From Prinia subflava (taxonomy: Eukaryota; Chordata; Aves; Passeriformes; Cisticolidae): a stretch of 64,000 bases of DNA. Location: contig NC_086248.1 in assembly GCF_021018805.1 (NCBI RefSeq), positions 63,869,985 through 63,933,984 of the forward strand. The letters run 5' to 3'. Below, in pieces: positions 1 to 11,200 of the stretch. Below the pieces are notes generated by a model. It worked only from the letters and a program-made list of their open reading frames with translations, searched no databases and was not told the DNA's origin. The position numbers and the translations under genes are program-made. Every line of letters begins with the position of its first letter. The stretch's first letter is position 1.

Positions 1-2157
1 TTTCCATGAATCCAAGGAAACTGAGTAAAGTAGATAAGAAATATCTGCATAATTTATTACACACCTTTAAGAGAAGGAGAAAAGTATTCTTAAATCTGTA
101 AAATATACTTACCATTGACATTGATACTTTCTAAAATGAAAAATACAGCAGTGAAGAAAGCAAAGAAGACTGAGACATTCTGATTTTGCTTGTTTGATTT
201 CACTGAAGCTGCTATTTTGAAATTCTACAGATTTGCATAGTGGCTTTTGTAGCAAAAGCCATTAAAGTTGGATTGGTTGAGTTAGCTTTTAGGTAGCTCA
301 TTTGGAACAAGTTACTGTGGATCAGTTGACACAGTAATATTTCCCTATGGCCATCCTGTTTGTGCTGTCTGAGGCTTCATGTAAAAGACTCTCTCCTTGT
401 TTGCACCCTCTCCTTACCCCTTACATTTTATTCCAGGGCTTTATTCAAAGCTACGTTACAATTTTCTTGCAACTCATCATCTCAGGCATGATTGTTGGCC
501 TTTGAGTGGATAAAGATATGTTCAGAGATGCAAAACTTTCTCCTTCACATCTGTTGGATTTGTATGATGTGGCTAAAATTATTTTTATCATCCTGCAGGA
601 CAGGATAACCTAATGTCCTGACTTTCGCCCCATATGGGTCCTAACAGCCTAATAGTAGTCCTGCCCAAGACAGTGGATAGTCTGTCTCAATATTTCAGGA
701 CTTCTACTAAGCCAATGGGTTCCATAGTACTCAATTTTAAAGTTCCCATGGGCTTCCCTTCCTCTCTTAATCTGACTTTAGTCAATCCAAAAGTTGGACA
801 AAACTGGGGTTTTATAACTGCAAGGATTCCACTCAGCAGAAGTACGGCCTGTGGTCAAGGCTCCGGTCAAACAGAGTCAGAGTCTTTATATCTACAACAT
901 GGTGAATGAAAATGCTACATTTTTTCCTGGCATTTTCACAAGTCCACATGCTGTACTTTAATATGTGACTGTATCTTTAACTGTTATAGAGGTAATGAGG
1001 TTTTCTATGCTACTCATGCGACACACATCATACTGATGTGCAGTCACCCGGGGTAATTTTTGTGATGTATTCGTTACCGTGCGTTAATCACTTTTTAGAG
1101 GGAAATAATTTGGTCATCAATTTTCAAAAAAGCGTACAGTGAAAAAAATGTACAACGTATATCAAGGTTTTTCTGCCTTTAAGTTTTAAATGGGTCATCT
1201 AAAGGACACTGAGCAGTGCTTTAAAATGCTTAAATTTCTAAAAAAGGAACTTACATGTGAGCTATGGGGGGTAGCTGTTAAAATTTTAGAAGTGACAGGG
1301 AATTAGCTGATGATCTATAGGGCAAGCTTTATCTTACTACTAGTAAAATGGCCAAATTATAAACCTCTAAACAAAAGTGAATTCCTAAAGAAAAGCTGCT
1401 TTATGATAGTGGTTCTTCTGGGTTCCATTATAATACAGCACATGGTCATCATAAGGCTTTGTCTGGCAAAGTGCACTTACACCTTTTTTTTAGCTCTTGC
1501 CATTGTATATTTTTATAATCATCTGTAAAGTTTCAATTTTAAGCAGCTTTCACTCTGAAATATTTATGAGTCCACGAGATCAGTTTGATCTCTGCGTGCT
1601 CCGTAGTTCTTATTTGTATTCGTGTTAAAAGATCAACACCAGAAATGTGGTACACTTGACAGGTTCAGAGCAACTTGGAATGAAAAAGAAGGGCCTCATG
1701 CAAGTTAATGATGGAGCTGTGCAAAGGCATCGTAATAGCTGTTGCCAATAGCAATGTCTGTTCCTGCATAAACCATTGTGATCTTTCATTTTCATGAGCA
1801 GATTTGCTTTTTCTGCAGCTCATTACTTAAAAATAAATTAACAAAACCAAACCAAGAAAAATCTATGAAGGACCAAATAAAAGCAAGGATTCTCTTTGCT
1901 TGTGGAATTAGAGCTGCTCTCACCAAATATGAACTGGGCTCAGGAAGTCAAAATTCCTTTTAAAGAATTTGTGTTTGAAACCTTACTGTGACAGTGTGCT
2001 GTATCTTCCTTCAGTGTAAACCTTCATTGTAGGACCAAGCTTAACACCATTTATTAATGCCTTTTTTTCCATTTCTACAAAAAAACTAGTGGAAGAAAGT
2101 GCATGACGTCAGTGTGCTTGGAAGTAATGTTGCTTTGCTTGTTCTACCATGTATTAG
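1..2157 (+). other. NHSL1: NHSL1 intron, 3' part (window starts inside it)
   Basis: AT-rich non-coding sequence upstream of the first visible exon. None of its short open frames matches the NHSL1 segment that should precede ENFDRQAS, so the previous exon lies before the window. No repeat family is clearly recognisable here. Confidence 0.8.
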
Positions 2158-2289
2158 GGGAGAATTTCGACCGCCAAGCCAGCATTCGGCGGTCTCTAAT
2201 TTACACAGACACGGTGGTAAGACGGCCGAAGAAAGTCAAAAGGAGAAAGACTATTACAGGAATCCCTGACAACATACAAAAGGAGCTAG
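2158..2289 (+). CDS. NHSL1: NHSL1 internal coding exon (132 nt), basic RRPKKVKRRKTITGIP segment
   Basis: The acceptor is ...tgtattag before GGGAGAATTTC and the donor is GAGCTAG before gtatgg. The exon is symmetric: it opens with two bases completing a codon and closes with one base (phase 1 at both ends), giving 44 codons. It encodes ENFDRQASIRRSLIYTDTVV followed by a strongly basic stretch, RRPKKVKRRKTITGIP, then DNIQKEL. The basic stretch is typical of the NHS family, and its wording (KRRKTITGIPDNIQKEL) favours NHSL1 over NHS. The basic cluster could act as a nuclear-localisation or phosphoinositide-binding patch; that is inference. Confidence 0.92.
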
Positions 2290-5200
2290 GTATGGCTCAT
2301 CAGAACTGTATTCCATCCACTGTTCATTGTCACTGCTTATCATTACTCATGACATTAATAATTATCATTATTAATAACATTACCAGTGCTCATGAAACCA
2401 AATACAGTCTGATAGCCTATTTCAGTTCCAAATACATGTGTGCCTCCTTGCCACCTCTTGCATTGGGAAGTTGGGACCTTTAATCTGTTGACTTCCATCT
2501 GTTAAAGGGAACAGGGTGTTTGGAAAATGGTGTACTGGTACAATGAAACTCTGCAGGGATGTAAGGTTTCTGGACTTTATTGCTTTCCTTTAGATTTGGT
2601 CATCTTCTTCAGGATGTTCACCAAAGCAAAACTAAAGCGGGCAGGTGTATTGGCTTGTATGTAATTACTTGTGAAGTAAATCAATTCATGAATGCCTTCC
2701 TGAATCTGCTGAGGATTACATCAAGAGTGAAAAACCTATTTTTCAGTTCAGTTTTGACAACTCCTTAAATAGGAGTGTTACCTGATTGGCAGTAACTTAC
2801 CTGTGTTTACTACCTATTCCATATATTCTGAAGGAAAGTTGTCTTTCCTTCAGAATATATGGAATAGCTGATAAACCCAGGTAAGTTTGGTTTATTAAGA
2901 AGGAGTACTGCCTGAGGTAGTGTAAATGTGACTGAATAGATCACATTTACACTATCTCAGGCAGTCCTTCACATTTTGTAGCAGATGTGAATTCAAAGCT
3001 GATGAAGCAGTCTGAATTTTGGCAGACCTTTCAGACACTTTTTGCAGAATTCTTTCATTTAAATTGTGTTATTTTAGTTTGTTTCTTAAAAAATTATTTC
3101 TGCTTTTCCCAGATTATAACTTCACAGATAAAAGTATGCACCCCCACGCACTTTTTTTCTCAGTAGAGGAAGAATATATTTTAAAATAGTCTGGCAGAAC
3201 TTAATTTTGTTGTTTTACATATGAAATCATCTCAGATATTGATGATTTCTGCAAGTTTTACTACCTTGCATGTTGCCTCTCTTTATTTTTTAATTATGTT
3301 TTCAGTTCTTGGTTATTTTTCTGGGTTTTTCAGAAACAGAAGCAAAAATCTGTAGCTTGTCTGGGTGGGTTTGAAATGAGCTAGAGGGTCAGGCATAGAG
3401 AAAGCCAAGAAACAGACAACTACATGCAGAGAAGTTTGTGAGTGGAATTGTGCTCCTTCAGCATCTGTAATGAAGGAGTGCCCTGCCATGGGAATCCTCT
3501 GCCTCAAGAAAGCATTTACAAAACGTAAAGGTTACATTTGTGACCACTTCAAAAAGATATTTCATGCTTGAAAACATCAACTGTAAATTTATGTGGTGGA
3601 GTAAACTGAGAATGCAGTTGGTATCTGTCCTAAAAAGAATTCTTCAATTAATATCTTACAAGAAGTTTATGACCTTTGCCAATCTGATCACTAAGGCGAC
3701 AAGTTTTTATCTTGATTTTTGTCTTTCGTCTCTGTGCTGAGCACATTTCATGTTGCACTGCTTGAAGGTTTTCCTTGGCTTCTATTTTAAGTTGTGGACT
3801 GGCAGTATCCCACTGTAGGAGTTCTTTCTGGATGGTTCTCTGGCGCACAACCTGCAGACACATAGGGCTTCAGCCATCTGCCCTACGGCAGAAGTTGTCT
3901 GAGGAGCTCCATGTTGCTTCTGTGGTGGTTGTATCTCTTCCAGGGAGCAAATTGAATGCCAGGAGAACTCTGTGATGGCAGAATCCATCCTCTTAGTGTA
4001 TTGGTTGGTTTGAAAAGAGTGATGGTGTCTTCATCTTAGTACCTGGGGAAACCAGACATGCTGCAGCAAAGTGACTTAGCCAGTCAGCCAGCAGGCTGCT
4101 GGCAAGGCTGGCAGTAATTGCAAGTCTCCCCCATCCCTGTTCAGTGCTCTTTCTGCCTTTTCTCCCCTGTCACTCCCCAAATATTTCTGTAGCAGTCCAT
4201 TCCCTATTTCTCCTACGCTGTCTCAAAACAAACGAGTTGTTTTAAAACATTCCACAGTTCATTTGATCAGAACGAGTATCCGGACTAAACTCCAAATCAA
4301 GCAATTGCATTATGCCTATTGACATTCTCCCTGTGGTTTCAGCTGAATAAATCTCTTTGTTTCTCCCCTAAAGCATTGCTGTGAATGGCTATAATATTTA
4401 CACAGAGATTAAAATCCCTTGGTACACCAGAGTTGCTGCATGCAGGCTAAATAACCAACATATACAGCAGATTCTTGTAACCTCTTGTTTATCCTTCAGA
4501 AGGAAGCAGAAACTTGAGAGAACCTCAAAGCTTCAACCAGGCTTGGACTATTTTCATTTCTTGTGAGAGAGCCTGGAAGAATTTTTGTCAGGCCAAGCTG
4601 CTGGGGTTCTCCCCTGGCTTCTTTGGGTCCTTTGGAACAGAAGAGACCAAGCAGAAGAGAAAGCTTGCACTGGCTGCTGGCCTGACCTCAGCAGATGTGG
4701 TACCCTCATAGAACTTAGCCAGACATACAGAAAGGAGAAATTAACTGCACCCGTGTGCTCAAAGTGTCTTTAAACATTCCTGCTTTTTACCATTGAAATG
4801 CTGTTGTGTTTTCACAGGTGTCCTCCAACAATCCAGCCTCTCTGTGTAGACTGGAAAATTCTGCATAAAATATTCTGCATAAATAAAATGCAATGTGATA
4901 GATGGGATTCTGAGACACAGTAAGAATGTGAGCTGTCTACCAGTTTAGAGATGGCAGTACTTTTTGAAGTTGTTTTTTAACTGCAGCACCCTCTCAGTAC
5001 TGTTTAGCAGAGTGACACCAAAGTAACAGGAGAAGGCAAAGCATTCTTCTCTCTGCCAAACACAGCAATGAAAAAAAATTAGTTCTGCATACTTCTGAAT
5101 TATCTTCCTGTTTAATGGGAGTCGGTGTTGGGTCAAATCTGCAGAAAGAGCAAGAAACTTGGAGTTTTTACTTCAAGTGCTCTTGGTTTCTCTGCTCTGT

Positions 5201-8200
5201 GTTGCCATTATCCACTGTCTCTAGATGTCTTCTTCACATAGTACCTTAAATGCAAACCTGTATTCTGCCGTCAGACAAGAAGATGATTCCCAAACAGAAG
5301 TTTGGTAGAGATGAGCACCTCTCTGGAAGAACCTAATTTCTTGGCTTTTGGTTATCATCAGCTCCTGTCACACGTTCCAACTCCCCAGATGAAGTAATGG
5401 CAGCAGAATGCTTTCCACCTTTCCATGGTCCCTTCTTTGTGTTAGTGCTCTAGGGTATGGCTCAGACTAACTTTCTTTTTGTGCAGGTTCCAAGTTACCA
5501 GGTGGTGAGTGTTTCTCCAGAGGTCTGCACCAGTGCAGTTCCAGACACCAGTGGGCAGCTTCTGGTGTCCCAGACTCCCTCCCTGTCTTGCAGGAGGAAC
5601 AGGTCTCAGACCTGACCATCAGTTCCACCACAGTTCCTAATAAACCTATCCCACCAAAACAGGGGAGAGGGAAATATCTTCAACTTTTCCACTTTTTGAT
5701 TCCTCCTTCTTCTGACAGGCATTTTGATGTGTTTTTTTTTAATTATTCCAACAGAAAGTTTCTGTCCTCTTGGTTTCCAAAAATGTGTTCTAATCTTATG
5801 CTTTGTACTTCCTTTGGATTATTTAAATTCTTTTTTTCCATCTTACAGATGCAATCCATAGTCTTTTTGGCTCTGTGATTTTTTTGCCCCATGTACTTTT
5901 TCCCCCCCTTCTTGACTTAAGGGTTCAATGGGTCAGAATGACCTCATAGAATTTTTTCAGCTTATTTTCCTACCTCACTTTTTCAGTAGCTCACTGTCAC
6001 CTGTAGGATTTCGTGTCTGTCCTGGGGACGGGAAGGACTGACACCTCAACTGTCAGTCCTTCATTTGCTTTCTTGCTGTGCAGCTCAGACCCCTGGTGGC
6101 ACCGGTTGGTGTCTCAGGTATCGTTTGGGACTGTTGAAGTTCTCCATTGACATGCCTGAGAGGAAGCAATTCCATTCTCAGCAGCATGGGGGCAAATAAG
6201 TCCTTCTGATCTCTGGAAACGCAGCTGTTCTATTAAAAGTGCCTCTTAATTGATACTCTTCTCCAATTAGTTCCCTCCAGGGCTAGCAATCACTCAAATT
6301 ACATGTCCCGTGGGTAGGAAGAGTCCCAGACACCCATTGGTCCTACAGAAATACCACACAAATACCCACCCAGCTGTTCCAGCCAAGTAATTCTGCACCT
6401 GCTTCTATTTGAAACTTTAGCAGTCTTTGGAGAGAATATCTCTGTTTCATTGTTATTGTGCCTTTTCACTAATACTGGGTTTATACCTGTAGTATTTCAC
6501 CATTGTACGTTTCCAGCACTATCCATAGGTCAGGTGTTAGGAAGCAGGTATAATCTGCTTTTTGGTACTGGGGGAATGAAAAACACAGAAGCCAAGAATA
6601 TAAACTTCACCAGAGGCTGTTAGGTTAGAGAAATGAACAGAACCAAGAAAACTTAATTCCCAGTATTTACATCAGAATTTTCCCTCTCTGGATGGCAGTG
6701 GTATGTGCAAGTATTCAGGATATTTTTTAGCTGACAGTACTGAAAAGTTTCACTGGGTTCACTGCAATATTTTTTTTCCCTCTGAGACATTACAGATGCT
6801 TCATGGAGCACAGTGAAAATTCCTTAAAATTGCCATAAGCCAAATGTATTTGTCTGTTGCTTGTAGAGTGTCTGTTAAAATCACTCAGTTTGTAAGTGCT
6901 GGGGTAAAACAGATTGAGAATCTCTGAGGGTTTTTTATAACACTAAATTGTGGTGCCTGCACAGTGACTTAGCCAGTTTACCAGGTTTGCAGGAGGATTG
7001 CTAGGTGGGGCAGAAGGAGGCAGTGAGAGCAGCATACCTTAGGAATGTGCCTGTGGCATAAGAGACAGGCGCTTACATTAGAAATGGTTTGTCAGAAGGT
7101 AAGAGAGACTACTTCTTTGTTCTTGTTGAAACAAGCATGTACTTTGTGACACTGACACATGCACTGTTTATCTTTTCAAACACTTGGTTTTGCATGCCCA
7201 TTTCAGTGCAGAGGGCCTTTCAAGTGATTCTCTGCAACGACCTGCTGGTGCCACAGCATCAGCTGGAGTCACAGCAGGGCTCCTGGAGCTAGTACCTGGC
7301 CCCAGGGATTATATGCAGACACCCTTTCTTCCCCATCACATTTGCCAAATTTGTCATTCTCAGTCCCTGTCCTCTCTAATGAGCAACACCAGTGACTACC
7401 AGAGTCCACAGAGTGGGTATTCCTTACTTGCTGCTGGAGTCTGCACTAAGCATGCGCAATAGTGAAGAGCATTTGCCCTGAGAGAGATTTTCAGCACAGT
7501 AGGGTAATAAAGAAGAGAAGGGTGTAGATACAGGTCTCCTGTGGTGGACGTCACCCTGACTGCAGTGCTGCCCGACACAGGATAATACAAAAGGCAGACA
7601 GGACAGTTGTTATTTTCAGCCACATTTATCATGCACCCAGTTTGCAGCTACTTCTGAATTTATAATGTTCAGCATCTGTAACCTGATGTCTGGTTCTGCA
7701 ACATTTTTTGCTGCTGGCTGCTCACAGGTTGTCCCTGCAATTAGTTGGACTTATGGATGGTATTGTTTAAAAGATCTGATTCTGTTCAAGGATTTTGGTG
7801 TTGCAGATATCTTCTATCTTCTGACTGCTGTTTATTTAAGTAGGTGTTTTCTGACAAACCTCGCATTATCAGTGTAGTAGTCAAAGGTTTGAGCTGTCCT
7901 CTAGAATGGGATTGTCTTCTAACTGCAGTGCTAGAACCAACGAAGATTTTAAGGGGATTTGAAATTCCTTGCTTTCCAGTATTACTCAGGAAGCGAGAGT
8001 GAGGGGTTTGCAGTGCATTTGTAAATTGCAAATAAAATACTCCTCGCTACCCTCCTCTGAATTTCACCAAATTCACAAACACCTCAGCATTTTACCAGTA
8101 TACCTGAACCTGAAATGTTCCTCTGGTTGATTTTTTGAACCATTGAACCATTTTCCCTGCAGATTTCTGTTGTCCCTCTTCAGAAAACAGAACTATAAAA

Positions 8201-11200
8201 TAAGTAAATCCTCACAGCTTTGCATGAGATTATGCATACATGTAAAACCAAAGCTGAAAGAGTTTCAGAATATGCTGCATTTCTAAAAAAAAAAAAAATT
8301 TTAAAAATCTTATGTTCCTGTAATAGTAACACCAACGCAAAATTCCATCCCTGACCATATCCCATAGAACTATTGAAAGATGTAGCCCCATAGTTTATAT
8401 TTCTGAAGCTGGGCTGTCTTGCTCTCCATAATCCTGTGTTTATTTGGGCTCTGAATCATTCTAACTAGAAGAGGCCTCGCACCACGGCAAGATGGGCTTT
8501 GCTTCCCTGTAGTATTGAGGTTGTGAACATTCACTGCTGTTGAGTCAGTTTATGGAGTTTCCCAGAGCATATTAGTCTGGACCGTAAATGACATCTATCC
8601 TGGTAACAAACCCAGGGTAAGCCCTGGTTCTCAGCAGCGTCCTGCAGCTGGTTGTTGATGCTGCCCCCTTGTTAATGTGCTGCTCTGGCACTGCTCTGGC
8701 TGGGGCAGCCAGCAGTGCCCAGGCTCTGGTGGGGTGTGTCTGCCAAGCGAAGGGGCAGGAGCTGCTGCGCCAGGAATTTTGGTATAGCTGTCACTGGCCT
8801 TCTTCATTCAGTGCCTCTTTAATTCAGTGCCATTAATTTTCTTTTTCAGACATCACTGTGCATTTACCATGAACAGTATGTCCCGATAAATGTGTTCTCA
8901 CACTCCTTGTTTTGGAGAAGGAGAAGGTGAGGTTAGCAAGTCCAGCATTGGTCCACTTCACCATTTACCTTTTGTAGCAGTAACATTTTGAACAGACATA
9001 AAACACCCATCTGCATTATGCTACTTGTGGAAGAGAGTGCATTTAGCTTCCTTTGTGAATACAGTACAAACATATCACGTATTGAAGTGAAGTGCTCTCA
9101 GCCACAGGTCGCTACGGGACAGTATTAGATACCTGCTGTAGTGCTGACAGCTTCATTCTCCACCAGCAGTATCCTTTTGTCTCACTTGCATGTGTGTTTG
9201 TGTGTGCCTGTGTGTTTCACAGTGGCAGAAGAAGAAAAATACGCCACCTCTTCGGTCATTTACATGCCTTGGCATGCAGATTTTTGTTACCAGATATTTT
9301 TAATTGACCAACAGTTAAAATTGGTGACTCCATGTGTCCAGAAACATTTGTAATGTCTACTTCAATGTTTTTCTCCGTCTTAACCAAAGGGATGCACTGA
9401 TTCCATACAAAAATACACCTGGAAAGGAAGATTATTTTTCTTACCATATAGTTCTTAATAACTGTATATGGAATATGCAAATCCCTTTCTTGGTTGGCTG
9501 CAGTAGTCCATCTGTTCTGACAATATCTCGTATTAGATTATCCGAGACATTTGCCAGCATCTGAGTATCTAGCTTTGCAGCAAGCCTCTATCAGATGCAG
9601 AAAGAGGCTGCATTTTTATGAAAGCCAGAGAATTTACACAAAGCAAGCTAACTAGGCTTCAAGCTGCTGAAAGACTACTTGCATGCCTGAGGAAAAGAAG
9701 TAAACAATCTTTTTTGTGTGTGCTGCTTTAACTGTAGCCTTTTCAGAGCTCTCTTTTCCTTACCCTAAATGCCTCTTCTGCCTGCCAAGAATCAGGATGA
9801 TTAAATGTCCTTTAAGTGGTGTTTAAAGCTGCATGGTGAGAATACCTATCCTCCCAATGCAGTTTCATATAGTAAATATGAAAGGAGAACATTCCTTTCA
9901 GGCATGCTACTTTCATTGCTCCTGAGGCTTGCTAAGGCAGAGATTTGAAATAACCAGTTTTCCCCCACAGTGACATATGTGTAGCATCCTTACCAGCATC
10001 TCCAGCAGCATGCCTGCCTCTCCCTTGCTATTTATACAGCAGTGCAACTGAATTCAAAAGCAACAGCCTTACACATACTAATTTTAAAGCAGTCCTCTGG
10101 TTTGTGATTTTAAAAGGCGGCTACCAATAAATTTGTAAATTTAAAAGAGCCCTAGAATCCTTTCTGTTAATAACTATATTTTGAACTAAAACTGATATTT
10201 CATTGTCTTCGAAGTTGAGGGTGGGGGGAGTTACGCCAATAAGTGATTATTCCTTCTTTTGAACAAAGTGGTTATTTATTTCCTGATGGTGCTGAGGATG
10301 AGACATCAATACCAGCTGGTTTTTTTTTTTCCAATTCTTAGAGTTTTTTCCTTTATGATAAATAGAAGTAGTTGTATGGAGAAACATAATCTAATGGTTT
10401 TCTTTGCAGTGTTGGATAATGCTTACATGAATGCTGTTATAGCAGATGTATTATTTGTGGTAAAACAATGCACGTTTCCATGTGTTAGCATTCTTTCAGA
10501 CAAACTGCAGGACTTGGAAAGCTATCTGTGTCTCCTGAAATGTCTTTTTTCTGAAGTGTAATGCCTGTAAAAAGCAGATCCTTTTATTCATATTAGTCCC
10601 CAGATTTCCTTCCCCTTTTCTTTATTGCACAAGGCATTAGCATGGGAACACACTTCACGTTTCTCAGGCTTTTGTCTGTTCCTGCTGCGTTTCCTACTGG
10701 AAGTCAAACAGTACTACTTGGTTTCTGACACAACTGATTACTATGGAAATTATTACCATGTCATAAACAGAGGATTTCATGTGTCGAATGTGCAGCAGGA
10801 ACGCAGACAGTTCTGTAAGCAGAAGGTTCCTGGTAATAAGGAAAAAGGGAAGAGAAATGGAGAAAACAGACGATGCCTCTGCAAAATCCATTGTTGCAGA
10901 TTCTTCTTCAGAAGGCATAACCTGCAGGAGCATGGGGATCGAGCAGTTTGCTGGGTTGCTGGTTTTTTAAATGAGTGAGAAGATAAATATGAGTTTGTGC
11001 TTCAAGAAATAATTATTTTATTTTGACTCCAGCAGTTGGTACTGGCCAAAGTGATTTCCGAGGGCATTCGATGTATGTCCCAGATCACTGTTCCACGCTA
11101 GGGAGACTGGACAGCTACCGCTCTGCTATGCAACGCTCTGAAACCAAGGACACCAGCTGCCAGACGGAGGAAGTTAAAGTTGTGCCCCCTTCAATGAGAA

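Larger units (their letters stand above)
2290..11032 (+). other. NHSL1: NHSL1 8.7-kb intron
   Basis: A phase-1 intron between the 132-nt exon and the giant exon. It carries the twin hairpins at 2794-2970 and a candidate symmetric microexon at 5487-5504. The rest is AT-rich sequence with scattered short frames that lack any family resemblance. The 3' end has a CAGCAG tandem acceptor at 11030-11035. Confidence 0.85.

Noticed and set aside
10625..10978. 117-codon frame just before the giant NHSL1 exon
   Set aside because: It ends before the acceptor, is matched by an overlapping minus-strand frame, and does not resemble NHSL1.
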